NCBI GenBank assembly: GCA_964598535.1
Contig: CAZRCI010000026.1
Span: 8,157-72,156, forward strand
DNA from: JALHMI01 sp964598535
GTDB taxonomy: Bacteria; Planctomycetota; Planctomycetia; Pirellulales; PALSA-1355
Reading direction: 5' to 3'
Length of the DNA: 64,000 bases
Positions 1 through 9,104 of this stretch are shown one piece after another. Both the position numbers and the translations under genes were made by a program. The notes under the pieces were generated by a model that searched no databases, was not told the origin of the DNA, and saw only the letters and a program-made list of their open reading frames with translations. How positions within the stretch are numbered: position 1 is the first letter of the stretch; every line of letters starts with the position of its first letter.

Positions 1-1
1 G

Positions 2-679
2 ATCCAGGCATGTCCCGCGTCCGGGGCCGAATGCGAAGCCTGGCTCGATGGATTTATAAGCGGCGTCGGCGCGGATTGGAGTCATCTGATCGCGATCGAG
101 CGTCCCGGTCCAAGCCATACGCTCCAATCCTTTCGGACACAGCGCCGCGACACGCCAATTCCGGTTGAGACCTTTGAGTCTACCGTGTCCGAGGCGGACC
201 GCGACCGATGCTACAACATGCGGGGCGAGCCGCTCGAGGCCTATATGGCCCCCACGCATCGGCTCTTTGAACGGATTGTCGAGCGCGAGTTGCCGATCCG
301 GACGATCGCCATCGGTGACGGCGGGAATGAGTTGGGCCTGGGTTGCTTTTTGTGGGAAGACCTCGTGGCGGCAATTGCCACCGGATCAGCCGGCAAGATC
401 GCTTGTCGCGTGGCCGCGAATATCACCATCTTGGCCGGCACGAGCAACTGGGGCGCGTACGCACTTGCGCTGGCGGTCGCTCGGCTGCGCGGGCTGTCGC
501 TTTCGCAGCCGTGGTTGACGCCTGCCGGCCAACAACGCCTGTTGGAAGCGATTGTCGCCGCCGGCGCCGTGGATGGACGTACCCGCCGGGCGGAGCCGAC
601 CGTCGATGGGCTCTCGGCGGAAGACTATTTGCAGACGCTCGCGGAGATGCGAGATTTGCTCAAGCAGGCCAGCCGATAG
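2..679 (+). CDS. D-glutamate cyclase (DUF4392 family), 5' end outside the window
   Basis: The reading frame is open from base 2 with no start codon, so only the C-terminal ~225 residues are here. The segment LIAIERPGPSHT, then YNMRG, then GDGGNELGLG and AGTSNWGAYALA follow the order of conserved blocks in the D-glutamate cyclase/DUF4392 family, as in the human mitochondrial enzyme. That enzyme interconverts D-glutamate and 5-oxo-D-proline. The role in this organism is inferred from the family. The first ATG inside the visible part (185) is not the true start, because family-conserved residues precede it. It ends 53 bases before the sigma factor start and may share a transcript with it. Confidence 0.8.
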   Translation: MQACPASGAECEAWLDGFISGVGADWSHLIAIERPGPSHTLQSFRTQRRDTPIPVETFESTVSEADRDRCYNMRGEPLEAYMAPTHRLFERIVERELPIRTIAIGDGGNELGLGCFLWEDLVAAIATGSAGKIACRVAANITILAGTSNWGAYALALAVARLRGLSLSQPWLTPAGQQRLLEAIVAAGAVDGRTRRAEPTVDGLSAEDYLQTLAEMRDLLKQASR

Positions 680-732
680 TAGGCTGATTTTCTTTGTGTA
701 ACGTTTCCTCTCCTCGCGCATTGAATGGGGTG

Positions 733-1317
733 ATGAGCAACGATGCCGGCCAGTATGACGCGGCTGCGGAAGATCACTTAGTCCAACGGGCCAAGGTCGA
801 GGCCGAGGCATTTGCCGCCTTGTACGACCGGTACTATCCGCGCGTGTTGACTTATTGCGTTCGGCGATTGAGCGATCGAGCCACGGCGGAAGACGTTACC
901 TCGGAGGTTTTTTTAAGCGTGGCGAGGCGGTTGCCGACGTTCAGCGGTCGGTGTGGCACCGACTTCCGCCGCTGGCTGTTCCGAATCGCGACCAACGCCG
1001 CGAATGCCCAAATGCGGCAAACACTCTCGCGCCAATCGCTGCTCGAGGCGGCCGCGCGCGATGGTCGCGTGCAGTCCAAAATGGCGACCTCCGGCGTGCC
1101 GCAAGACGCGGATTGGGAACTGGTGCGCGAGGAGATCCACGCGCTCGACGAACGCGTGCAAACGATCATTGCCCTGCGGTTTTTTGCCGGGCTGTCGCAC
1201 GATGAGATTGCCAGCATCGTGGACGCCACGCCCGGTGCAGTCCGGACGACGCTCTCGCGAGGACTCAAAACGCTTCGCGAACGACTTTCGACCCTGGGGC
1301 TATTCGAGGCCGAGTGA
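733..1317 (+). CDS. ECF-type RNA polymerase sigma factor (sigma-70 family)
   Basis: A 194-residue protein with the two-domain layout of ECF sigma factors. Region 2 (about residues 20-95) contains AFAALYDRYYPRVLTYC and AEDVTSEVF. Region 4 (about 135-190) contains IIALRFFAGLSHDEIA followed by a helix-turn-helix ending VRTTLSRGLKTLRERL. I chose the ATG at 733; an in-frame TTG at 694 is possible but has no better ribosome site. The stop codon overlaps the GTG of the next gene (GTGA at 1314-1317), which suggests translational coupling with a membrane protein. That arrangement is expected for a sigma factor and its membrane-anchored partner or regulator. Confidence 0.9.
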   Translation: MSNDAGQYDAAAEDHLVQRAKVEAEAFAALYDRYYPRVLTYCVRRLSDRATAEDVTSEVFLSVARRLPTFSGRCGTDFRRWLFRIATNAANAQMRQTLSRQSLLEAAARDGRVQSKMATSGVPQDADWELVREEIHALDERVQTIIALRFFAGLSHDEIASIVDATPGAVRTTLSRGLKTLRERLSTLGLFEAE

Positions 1318-2615
1318 TTGCCATGTGGGAACTTGATCGCCAGGAACTCGAATTCACTGCCGTGCTCGGGCGTTTGAACATCGACGACGCGCCTCAGGTG
1401 GCGCACCGCGCAGCGCTGCGAGCCCGCGCGCTGCTCGTTTACGAGGAACACCAAAGACGGCCAGAAGAACTTGGGGACTGGCGTCAAGCAATCCAGCAAG
1501 GGAGATCGATCATGCGACGACCGGTCGTACGTTTCGCTGCCGCGTGTATGTTCGTTGCTCTGTTTCTCACGGGGTGGATTCAGTTGCACGACGAGAAGCA
1601 GGCGTCGGCCGCGTTCTACGAGTTCGCCAATTCCCTCGTCAGCGCCAGGTCGGCCCGCTTCAAAATGGAGGTCGAGTCGCCGGGCCAGCCCGGGATGAAA
1701 GCCGAGGCGTTGTTTTTGGCGCCGGCTCGTTTTCGTCAAACCCTGCCGGAGCTGATTACCGTCTCTGATATGCAGGTTGGCAAGATCACGACGATGAGGC
1801 CAGAGCAGAAAACCGCGGTTGTCGTCAATCTTGTGGGGCGAGGCGAGATGCGAGGCTCGATCGATATCTTCGACCGGCTCCGGAAGATGCTCGACGACAA
1901 AACGCGGACCGACGAGGCGTTTCAGCCCATTGGAGAGAAAGAAATCAACGGCCGCCGCGCGCTTGGCTTTCGCGAGGAGACGCCTTTCGCCATGCTGACG
2001 ATCTGGGGTGATCCGGAGACAGGGCTTCCCCTGCGAATCGAAACCGTGATGAGCGGCACGCCCCGGATGGAAGTAACCTGGACCGATTTCGAGCTGAATA
2101 TCGATCTCGACGAGTCGCTTTTCGATACGACGCCGCCAGCGGATTACAAGGTTCAGGAGTTCGAGATGGACGCCTCGCCCTATAAGGAGCAAGACCTGAT
2201 CGAAACATTCCGTTTGGCCAGCGAGATCAGTGATGGCACGTTTCCAGACAGCATCGACGCGGCAGCCAGCCAGCAGCTTATGGTGAAGTCGGTTCGAAGC
2301 CGCAAAGACGCGACGGACGAACAGGTCATGGAAAAGTTCATGGAATTGGGCGCGAAAATCGGTCGGGGCTTCAGTTTCGTCGAGCGATTGCCCAAGTCCG
2401 CGGATGCCCACTACGCCGGCCAAGGTGTCAAACGCGATACGCCCGACACGCCGATTTTCTGGTATCGGCCCGAGGGAGCGAAGACCTATCGCGTGGTCTA
2501 TGCCGATCTCACGATTCGCGACGTGGCAACCGCCCCGGAGACGCCCGAGGCCGTGCCGCTCAGCGATTCCGTGCCAGGCCCCGAATCCAATTCTTCGTCG
2601 GACGGGGCGAAGTAG
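1314..2615 (+). CDS. Single-pass membrane protein with LolA-like periplasmic domain, paired with the ECF sigma factor
   Basis: A short cytoplasmic region (~65 residues, rich in Arg/Glu/Ala) is followed by one membrane helix (about residues 74-92, AACMFVALFLTGWIQL). A large outside domain follows, with the pattern of LolA/DUF2092-like folds: a 'measure of fat-like strands' body with FDRLRKML, a WGDPETGLPLRIE strand and a DESLFDTTPPADY terminus. Placement right behind, and overlapping, the sigma factor suggests an anti-sigma or sensor function. I see no canonical zinc anti-sigma motif, so this is inference. The start is GTG at 1314; ATG at 1323 is an alternative. The C-terminal ~60 residues are Pro/Ser/Glu-rich. 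Confidence 0.7.
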   Translation: MIAMWELDRQELEFTAVLGRLNIDDAPQVAHRAALRARALLVYEEHQRRPEELGDWRQAIQQGRSIMRRPVVRFAAACMFVALFLTGWIQLHDEKQASAAFYEFANSLVSARSARFKMEVESPGQPGMKAEALFLAPARFRQTLPELITVSDMQVGKITTMRPEQKTAVVVNLVGRGEMRGSIDIFDRLRKMLDDKTRTDEAFQPIGEKEINGRRALGFREETPFAMLTIWGDPETGLPLRIETVMSGTPRMEVTWTDFELNIDLDESLFDTTPPADYKVQEFEMDASPYKEQDLIETFRLASEISDGTFPDSIDAAASQQLMVKSVRSRKDATDEQVMEKFMELGAKIGRGFSFVERLPKSADAHYAGQGVKRDTPDTPIFWYRPEGAKTYRVVYADLTIRDVATAPETPEAVPLSDSVPGPESNSSSDGAK

Positions 2616-2875
2616 TGGAATATGCGGCGGGTGGCGGAGCCTGCAGTGGTGCGGTTCCCTGTTCGTTGCCGCCTGAGGGCCTTCGGTCTGAGGCGGTTGG
2701 CAATCTTTGGACGTTCGAAGCGATTCGCGGTCCTGTGGCAGTTGCGGGAATCGTGGTAACCGTTTGGATTGGCCGGCGCTGGCTGGCGCCTACGGCGAGT
2801 TTAGAGACTTCCGCCGCGCCTGCCAGCACGATAGATGCTATCGCGATATGATGAAAGGCGAGCACTGGCCTTCCG

Positions 2876-4534
2876 ATGGCCGAATTGTCCGCATTCGATG
2901 ACGACCGCATGTACCTCCTCGAAAATCCCGTCTTGCAGCGCGAACTCGTGACCAACCTGCGAATGACGCGGGCGTTCCTGCTGCTGTTCGTGTACTTGGG
3001 GCTGTTGAGTTTGGTCGTGCTGCTGGCCTGGCCCCAGGAACGGCAACTCGATCTGACGACGAATCCCGAGGCGGCTCGCCGGCTGGTGAACCTGGTTTTC
3101 CTGGGCCAATATCTGCTCGCCTCGCTCATGGCGCCGAGCTTCGCCGCCGGTTCGATCACCGGTGAGAAAGAGCGCAAAAGCTACGAGATGCTGTTGGCCA
3201 GTCCACTCAAGCCGGGCGCGATCGTGCTGGGCAAGCTGCTCGCCTCGCTTTGCCACCTGCTGCTCTTGATCGTGGCTTCCCTGCCGATCGTCATGCTTTG
3301 TCTGCCGCTTGGCGGCGTGTCGCTGTATGAAGTGCTCGCGATGTATCTCGGGCTCGTCTTGTCGGTCCTCGCGTTCGGTATGATCAGCCTCTGGGCCAGC
3401 AGCTACTTTCGCCGTACGTCCGCGGCGCTGGTCGTGACCTATCTGATCATTCTGCCGCTGGCGCTGGCGGGCGTCTCGTTGTGGATGCTGTTCGAGGGCC
3501 AGGGGCAATTGCGACTGGTGCTGGCGGTGCTCGTACTCCCCGTGCTTTGTCTGGCAATTTGCGGCGGCCTGTTTCGCAACATCACCGCCCGGCTCTTGCA
3601 TCCGCCCGACGTGGGGAGCGAAGGCAAGGAAGTCGTCGACTTGGAGACCGAGGCCCGCGAAGCCGTGGGGCTGGTGATTCAGAGCGATCAGTTTCCCGAC
3701 TGGCTCTTTGCGCCCAAGAAGCGAACCAGCTTGCTGGCCGATGGCGCGAACCCGGTCTTCGACAAGGAAATGCGAAGCGAGATCTTCAGCCAGGGCACGC
3801 TCATGCTTCGCGTGGTGATTCAAGTGAGCATGCTCTTGGCGATCCCGCTAATGGCGTTTTTTCTCTACATTTGGCCGTTTCTGGCGCCGTGGTATTTGTC
3901 GTATGTCATCCTGTTCAACATGCTCGTCGGGCCGGTGTTTTCCGCCGGCAGCGTGACCAGCGAGCGCGAGCGAGAGACGCTCGACTTGCTGCTGACGACC
4001 AATCTGACCCCAGGGCAAATCCTCTGGCCCAAGTTGCTCGCCGGGCTCCGCGTGTCGAGCGTGCTGACGATGTTTTTGATGTGGCCGGTGGTCTTGGCAA
4101 CGGTAATGGTCAGCACCTATTGGACGAACCTGCCGGCCGTGGGCGGATATTTTGTCATCGTGGGTTTGGTGTGCGTTACCACGGCCACCGCGGCCTTGTT
4201 TTGTTCGGTGATGTTCCGCAAAACGTCGATCGCCCTGATGAGTACGTACCTGGCCATCGGGGTGTTATTCACGCTACCGGTGGCCGTGACGTTTTTCGCG
4301 CAGACGTTCTTTCCTCGCGAGTCGGCCACGGGCTGGATTGGCGACCTGAGCTTTGCGAGCCCGTTCCTCACGGCGTTTCGTTTGCCGATCGATGCCCGGA
4401 TTGTGGACATCCAATACGTCCCGCCCGACTGGGCCTTCCTGGGCAAGTTCGTGCTGTTTTACGTGCTATTCAACGGTGGCTTGCTGGCGGCGATGTCCCA
4501 CTTGTTCAACATGCGCTGGCGTCAGGATTACTAG
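2876..4534 (+). CDS. ABC-2 type transporter permease with internal duplication
   Basis: A 552-residue hydrophobic protein with about 12 membrane segments in two halves. Each half carries the ABC-2 permease signature. The first has FAAGSITGEKERKSYEMLL and the second FSAGSVTSERERETLDLLL. Each is followed by a similar PGxIxxxKLLAxL stretch, about 260-280 residues apart. The halves are joined by a hydrophilic linker (about 240-300). Such permeases work with an ABC ATPase at the inner membrane, but no ATPase gene adjoins this one, so the partner must lie elsewhere. The substrate is unknown. The ATG at 2876 has a GAAAGGCG ribosome site about 15 bases upstream. The 260 bases before it hold no convincing gene. 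Confidence 0.85.
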   Translation: MAELSAFDDDRMYLLENPVLQRELVTNLRMTRAFLLLFVYLGLLSLVVLLAWPQERQLDLTTNPEAARRLVNLVFLGQYLLASLMAPSFAAGSITGEKERKSYEMLLASPLKPGAIVLGKLLASLCHLLLLIVASLPIVMLCLPLGGVSLYEVLAMYLGLVLSVLAFGMISLWASSYFRRTSAALVVTYLIILPLALAGVSLWMLFEGQGQLRLVLAVLVLPVLCLAICGGLFRNITARLLHPPDVGSEGKEVVDLETEAREAVGLVIQSDQFPDWLFAPKKRTSLLADGANPVFDKEMRSEIFSQGTLMLRVVIQVSMLLAIPLMAFFLYIWPFLAPWYLSYVILFNMLVGPVFSAGSVTSERERETLDLLLTTNLTPGQILWPKLLAGLRVSSVLTMFLMWPVVLATVMVSTYWTNLPAVGGYFVIVGLVCVTTATAALFCSVMFRKTSIALMSTYLAIGVLFTLPVAVTFFAQTFFPRESATGWIGDLSFASPFLTAFRLPIDARIVDIQYVPPDWAFLGKFVLFYVLFNGGLLAAMSHLFNMRWRQDY

Positions 4535-4778
4535 CACGAACGCCGGCGACGGCCGAACGCGCCCACCGCTGCCATACCCACAACGGCCAGGGCGATCATG
4601 CTTGGTTCTGGCACCGGATTCACAAGATTGACGCCCGACGTGTCGATGTAGAGATCATCGATATACAGAGGGCCGACATTTTGTGTCGGGTTTGGCGGTT
4701 CGCTGCTCGTGTTGCGCCCCGTGGCGATAAGCGAGCCTCGAAACCTCTTGGCATGGAGCGGCCCTGACGCCGCTCGGG
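4531..4778 (-). pseudogene. Remnant of a PEP-CTERM protein gene (C-terminal sorting tail only)
   Basis: On the minus strand the frame ending in TAG at 4531-4533 reads GPLYIDDLYIDTSGVN, then NPVPEPS, then a hydrophobic helix (MIALAVVGMAAVGAF), then GRRRRSC. This is the PEP-CTERM sorting layout: PEP box, transmembrane helix, basic tail. The preceding 'IDDLYID' strand is typical of the last strand of lectin-like domains that carry this tail. No in-frame ATG lies before the helix, and upstream the frame runs into the diguanylate cyclase gene read in another frame. The body of the protein is therefore missing. It overlaps the permease stop codon by 4 bases. I read it as a decayed gene. Confidence 0.7.
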
Positions 4779-5615
4779 TTATCCGGTCTTTTTTTCCGTA
4801 ATGGCCCGGTTGCCACCGGCCAGTTTGGCGGCTCGCATGGCTTTTTCCGCGATGCGTAGCGACTCGGCCTCGTTCATGCCGTCGACGCGCGCAACCCCGA
4901 CGCTCGCCGTGACGCCTTCGGCGGCGATGAGACTCGTAAGCATGCGGTGGGAAATCTCCAGGACCTGTTCTTCGTGAACATTCTGGAGAAGTATTCCAAA
5001 CTCATCGCCGCCGAGCCGTGCGACGAGGTCCTCGCGGCGCAGCGCCGTTATTAACGCCTCGGCGCAGGCCGCCAGAACCTGGTCGCCGCGGTTCATCCCT
5101 TCGCGGTCGTTGATCTGTTTGAACTTGTCCAGATCCACGAGCGCCAACCACACGGGAATGCCGTTTCGCTGAGCGTGGGCCAAGAGTGCGGGAACACGCC
5201 GTTCCCAGGCCCTGCGATTGAGCAGCCGCGTGAGCGGATCGGTTTCGGCCAGCGCGCGCTCGGCGGAATGTGCGGCCGCCAGTTCCTCACGCTCGGTTTG
5301 AAGTTCGGCGATTCGAGCGGCCAGACGCACGGCCAGCGATAATTCGCGGTCGGTAAAATCGGGCGAAAGCTCCGCGTCGACTTGCTGGCGATTGCCGATA
5401 CCAAGAACGACGGCCCTTCCCTGCCCTGGAGTGTCCGGCGGCCGCTCGTGTGGAGGCAGGTCGGTGACGAGCACCTGTATGGCAAGCTCGGGGGTGGCCC
5501 CCCGGGCAGCATTCGTGAGCTGGAAGTCGGGGCCACGCAGCGCTGCCGCTACGCGTTCCTGGAGACGCGGCGCGGCGAAGGAGAGATGTACGCGAATGGG
5601 CGGATCGGCAGGCAT
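4779..5615 (-). CDS. GGDEF diguanylate cyclase with receiver-like N-terminus
   Basis: Residues ~1-100 resemble a degenerate response-regulator-like domain without a clear phosphoacceptor site. A short coiled coil (about 95-120) leads into a complete GGDEF domain (about 120-270). The active-site motif GGDEF is intact. The product-inhibition I-site RxxD (here RRED) sits five residues before it, so a catalytically active, feedback-inhibited c-di-GMP synthase is predicted. I chose ATG 5615 because a GGGGG tract lies 6-10 bases upstream; a GTG at 5636 would add seven residues. No membrane segment is visible, so it should be cytoplasmic. Confidence 0.85.
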   Translation of the reverse strand: MPADPPIRVHLSFAAPRLQERVAAALRGPDFQLTNAARGATPELAIQVLVTDLPPHERPPDTPGQGRAVVLGIGNRQQVDAELSPDFTDRELSLAVRLAARIAELQTEREELAAAHSAERALAETDPLTRLLNRRAWERRVPALLAHAQRNGIPVWLALVDLDKFKQINDREGMNRGDQVLAACAEALITALRREDLVARLGGDEFGILLQNVHEEQVLEISHRMLTSLIAAEGVTASVGVARVDGMNEAESLRIAEKAMRAAKLAGGNRAITEKKTG

Positions 5616-5764
5616 GCCCCCATTATAAATTCCCACGCCTGGCGCCTGGTACGCATATCCTTCCGGAGACGGGACTTTGTGACGCCGCGCCGTTGCTTTT
5701 CAGCATCGCCGGCGTGCGTTAGAATTCTGCAAGCGCGTGATAAATTCTACGAAGGTAACCGCAC

Positions 5765-6736
5765 ATGAGCACCGAAGTGTGGGATATTGGGGCGGTTCCG
5801 GCCGCCTGGCCCCGGCGGCATCTCTTGGATTTGGAGAGCCTCTCGGCCGAAGAACTCAACATTCTTCTTGACACGGCCAGCCAGTTCAAAGAGGCAACCT
5901 CGGGCTGTACGCAGAAGTTACCGATTCTGACGGGCAGGACGATCGCCAATTTGTTCTTCGAGAACTCGACCCGGACGCGAACGAGCTTCGCGCTGAGCGC
6001 CCGCCGGCTGGGCGCGGATACGATCGACTTTGCCGCATCGACGTCGAGCCTCTCCAAGGGCGAGACGTTCATCGACACGGCCAAGAATATCGAAGCGATG
6101 GGGATCGACGCCGTGGTGGTTCGCCATCGCACGCCGGGCACGGCCCAGCTATTGGCGCAGAATCTCAATGTGTCGGTGATCAATGCCGGGGATGGCTCGC
6201 ATGAGCATCCCACGCAAGGCTTGCTCGACATTTTGACGATTCGTCAGCGGCTTGGCAGAATCGCGGGGCTCACCGTGGCCTTGGTGGGAGACATCGCTCA
6301 TAGCCGCACGGCCCGCAGCAATATCTGGGGGCTCAAGAAGCTCGGGGCTCACGTGATCCTTTGTGGGCCTTCGACGCTCGTCTCGAAACTCTGGGAAGAC
6401 CTCGGCGTCGAAGTGGCGTACGATCTCGACAAGATCTTGCACCGGTGCGACGTCCTCAATCTGCTGCGCATCCAGTTCGAGCGGCAAGCAACCAGCCCAT
6501 TTCCGGGGATCCGCGAATACGCCTCGCTCTACGCGATGAATCGCGAGCGGCTGGCGCAGGCGAAGGACGATATTTTGATTCTCGCGCCGGGGCCGATCAA
6601 TCGCGGCGTCGAGGTTACCGCCGACGTCGCCGATGGCTCGCACTCGGCCATCCTGGATCAGGTCACCAACGGTCTGGCGGTTCGCATGGCGGCGCTGTGG
6701 CTGACGCTTGGCGCACAAGGCAACCCGTCGGATTAA
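5765..6736 (+). CDS. pyrB: Aspartate carbamoyltransferase catalytic subunit
   Basis: A 323-residue ATCase. The carbamoyl phosphate loop FFENSTRTRTSF is at about 60-71, the SLSKGET loop at about 95-101, HPTQGLLD at about 155-162, and the aspartate-domain GPINRGVEV near 275. It condenses carbamoyl phosphate and aspartate in the second step of pyrimidine synthesis. GAAGGT at 5751-5756 is a well placed ribosome site. The next gene, pyrC, starts 19 bases after the stop, so the two steps are co-expressed. No regulatory pyrI gene follows, which fits an unregulated or dihydroorotase-associated form. Confidence 0.97.
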   Translation: MSTEVWDIGAVPAAWPRRHLLDLESLSAEELNILLDTASQFKEATSGCTQKLPILTGRTIANLFFENSTRTRTSFALSARRLGADTIDFAASTSSLSKGETFIDTAKNIEAMGIDAVVVRHRTPGTAQLLAQNLNVSVINAGDGSHEHPTQGLLDILTIRQRLGRIAGLTVALVGDIAHSRTARSNIWGLKKLGAHVILCGPSTLVSKLWEDLGVEVAYDLDKILHRCDVLNLLRIQFERQATSPFPGIREYASLYAMNRERLAQAKDDILILAPGPINRGVEVTADVADGSHSAILDQVTNGLAVRMAALWLTLGAQGNPSD

Positions 6737-6755
6737 ATCAGAAAGAGGACTTCGC

Positions 6756-8087
6756 GTGGCAAAAACCAGTTCGCTGTTGATTGAAGGCGGCCGCGTGATC
6801 GATCCCAGCCAGGGGATCGACCGCATCACCAACCTCCTGATCGAAGATGGCCGCGTGGCCGCCTACGACGCTATCGCCACCGGCAACGTGCGCACGATCG
6901 ACGCGCAGGGCAAGATCGTTTCGCCCGGCCTCATCGACATGCACGTCCACCTCCGCGAGCCAGGCCGCGAGGAGGACGAAACCATCCTCACCGGGGCGAG
7001 CGCCGCAATCGCGGGCGGCTTTACGTCGATCGCCTGTATTCCGAATACCGAGCCGCCCATCGACAGCCAGGCCACCGTCGAGTTTATCCAGCATCAGGCC
7101 GCCCGCGCGGACCAGTGCAATGTGTATGTCGTGGCCTGCGTGAGCAAGAACCGCGAGGGCAAGGAATTGGCCGAGCTCGGCCAGCTCGTGCAGGCGGGCG
7201 CCGTCGCGTTCAGCGACGATGGCGCCCCGGTATACGACGCCGAGCTCATGCGCCGGGCACTCGAATATTGCCAGATGTTCGACAAACCAATTCTGAACCA
7301 CGCCGAGGTGCGCGAGCTGACCCGCGGCGGCGTCATGCACGAAGGGCTCGTGTCGATGATCCTGGGCCTGCCCGGCATGCCGGCCTCGGCCGAAGACGTG
7401 ATGACTGCCCGCGACATCGCGCTGGCGGACGCCACCGGTGGCCGCGTGCATATGATGCATGTCTCGACGAGTGGCAGCATCGATCTGATCCGCCGCGCCA
7501 AAGGCCGCGGCGTGCGCGTCACGACGGAAGTTTGCCCGCATCACTTCACGCTCTCGGACGAGTGCCTCCGTTCGTTCGACTCGAATTTCAAAATGAGCCC
7601 GCCGCTTCGTGGCCAGTCGCACGTCGAGGCCTGCATCGCCGGGCTCGTGGACGGCACGATCGACGTGATCTGCACCGATCACGCCCCGCACGCGCGCGAG
7701 AAGAAGATCCGCGAGCTCGATCAGGCCCCCTTCGGCATTGTCGGTTTGGAGACGGCCTTGGGGCTCGTCGTCACGCGGCTTATCGAGCCGGGGCATCTCG
7801 ACTGGCCGCAGGCGATTGCCAAGCTGACGATCAACCCGGCCCGCATTCTGGGAATTCCCAAGGGCACCTTGGCAATCGGGGCGGATGCCGACGTGACGAT
7901 CATTGATCCCGATGCGATTTGGACCGTCGATCCCGCAACATTTCGATCCAAGAGCACCAATACGCCGTTTGGCGGCTGGAAGCTTCGCGGCCGGGCGGAT
8001 ACCGTCATTGTCGGTGGACGCGTCAAGCATCAGGCCTCCCAAGAAAATACCGGTCCCGCGGGACGCCAACCGGCCCGAGCGCAGTAG
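6756..8087 (+). CDS. pyrC: Dihydroorotase, class I
   Basis: A 443-residue amidohydrolase. The metal-binding HxH is in DMHVHLREPG (about 58-67), the histidine sites are in NHAE and MMHVSTSGS, and DHAPH near 305 carries the catalytic Asp. It closes carbamoyl aspartate to dihydroorotate, directly after PyrB in the pathway. I chose the GTG at 6756 because AGAGGA lies 7-13 bases upstream. An ATG at 6708 would overlap pyrB and add 16 residues without similarity. The class I form commonly associates with ATCase, consistent with the adjacent pyrB. Confidence 0.96.
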   Translation: MAKTSSLLIEGGRVIDPSQGIDRITNLLIEDGRVAAYDAIATGNVRTIDAQGKIVSPGLIDMHVHLREPGREEDETILTGASAAIAGGFTSIACIPNTEPPIDSQATVEFIQHQAARADQCNVYVVACVSKNREGKELAELGQLVQAGAVAFSDDGAPVYDAELMRRALEYCQMFDKPILNHAEVRELTRGGVMHEGLVSMILGLPGMPASAEDVMTARDIALADATGGRVHMMHVSTSGSIDLIRRAKGRGVRVTTEVCPHHFTLSDECLRSFDSNFKMSPPLRGQSHVEACIAGLVDGTIDVICTDHAPHAREKKIRELDQAPFGIVGLETALGLVVTRLIEPGHLDWPQAIAKLTINPARILGIPKGTLAIGADADVTIIDPDAIWTVDPATFRSKSTNTPFGGWKLRGRADTVIVGGRVKHQASQENTGPAGRQPARAQ

Positions 8088-8149
8088 ACTTGGCGTACCG
8101 CGCAGGCGGTGCGGTTCAATCCCTGGCGTTCCAGCCACGATGGGGTCTC

Positions 8150-8827
8150 ATGTCGCTGCTCATCGACGGCTACAATCTGTTACACGCGAGCGGCATTCTC
8201 GGACGCGGCATGGGACCCGGCTCGCTGGAACGCTCGCGCAATGCGCTCTTGAATTTCCTGGCCGAGTCGCTCGCCGAGCGGCAGCTCACGCGAACGACGA
8301 TCGTGTTCGACGCCCGGGAGGCCCCGCCCGGGCTGCCGCGAACGTTCGTGCATCGAGGCGTCACGGTTCGCTTTGCTCCGCGCGGCACGGATGCCGATAC
8401 GCTGATCGAGGAGTTGATCGAAGAGGAGAGCGCGCCGCGCCGATTGACCGTGGTCTCCAGCGACCACCGATTGCATCGCGCCGCGCGCCGCCGTCGGGCG
8501 AAAGCGATCGACAGCGACGTGTGGTATGGCCAGGTTGTCCGTTCGCGAATCGAGCGAGCCCGCTCGAAACGTCCCGCCGGTAAGCCCGTGGGACCGATCA
8601 GCGACGTCGAAGTGCGGTTCTGGTTGCGTCAGTTTGGCATGCTCGATGACGGTGCGGAGGCCGCCGCGCCTCACGACGCGACAGATGCGCCGAAGCAAAC
8701 GCCCCCGACCGGCGAGGCCGATCGGCCCCGAGGCGCTGATCGGCTTTCAACGAAGCTGGGGTCGGCGAACGTTGAGAATCCCTTTCCACCCGGTTACGCG
8801 GAAGATATCACCGAGGATGATGTCTAG
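8150..8827 (+). CDS. NYN-domain protein (YacP-like predicted ribonuclease)
   Basis: The N-terminal ~165 residues form a PIN-like NYN domain. They begin with LLIDGYNLLHA (first acidic residue), continue with DADTLIEELIEEE, and end with the VVSSDHRLHRAARRRRA and DSDVW acidic/basic sites. This is the YacP family, whose B. subtilis member Rae1 cleaves mRNA on the ribosome. The C-terminal ~60 residues are Pro/Ala/Asp-rich and probably disordered. The start ATG at 8150 follows GGGGTCTC. It lies 62 bases after pyrC and could be read through from it. Confidence 0.85.
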   Translation: MSLLIDGYNLLHASGILGRGMGPGSLERSRNALLNFLAESLAERQLTRTTIVFDAREAPPGLPRTFVHRGVTVRFAPRGTDADTLIEELIEEESAPRRLTVVSSDHRLHRAARRRRAKAIDSDVWYGQVVRSRIERARSKRPAGKPVGPISDVEVRFWLRQFGMLDDGAEAAAPHDATDAPKQTPPTGEADRPRGADRLSTKLGSANVENPFPPGYAEDITEDDV

Positions 8828-8911
8828 TGCTCTGTATACTTATTTGCGCCAAACCGCTTGTGCGCTTGACGCCGTTTCGCGTCATCCGGAATAAATCGGG
8901 TTGACGCTGCA

Positions 8912-9009
8912 CTAGCAGGCGGCGGAAAAACTCCGCGGCCTGATAGGATTGCACGGAGGCGCGAGGCTGAAAAAGGTCACGACGGACTTTGTTTTCAGCA
9001 GCTTGCTAG
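8912..9009. repeat. Hairpin-rich dispersed repeat, short (internally deleted) copy
   Basis: A 98-bp element bounded by CTAG at both ends. It matches the reverse complement of the element at 48875-49034 over both ends: the GCGGAAAAACTCCGC hairpin on one side and the GAGGCTGAAAAAG...TTTTCAGCAGC hairpin on the other. It lacks about 60 bp of the centre. It sits in the 443-bp gap between the NYN gene and dps, and no ORF is associated with it. Confidence 0.8.
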
Positions 9010-9104
9010 CCTGGTTGGAACATTCTGCGGACGGCTAGCGCTCGCCCCCAGCCGTGTCGGCGCTCGAAGCGCACGTGTCATTCGTGGTCGCTACGGACGA
9101 TTTT

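Noticed and set aside
852..2423. 523-codon open frame on the minus strand
   Set aside because: Antisense to the sigma factor and its partner; composition is that of a GC-rich shadow frame.
2615..2851. 78-codon frame before the ABC-2 permease
   Set aside because: Weak start, low protein character and one hydrophobic stretch only; not enough to call a gene.
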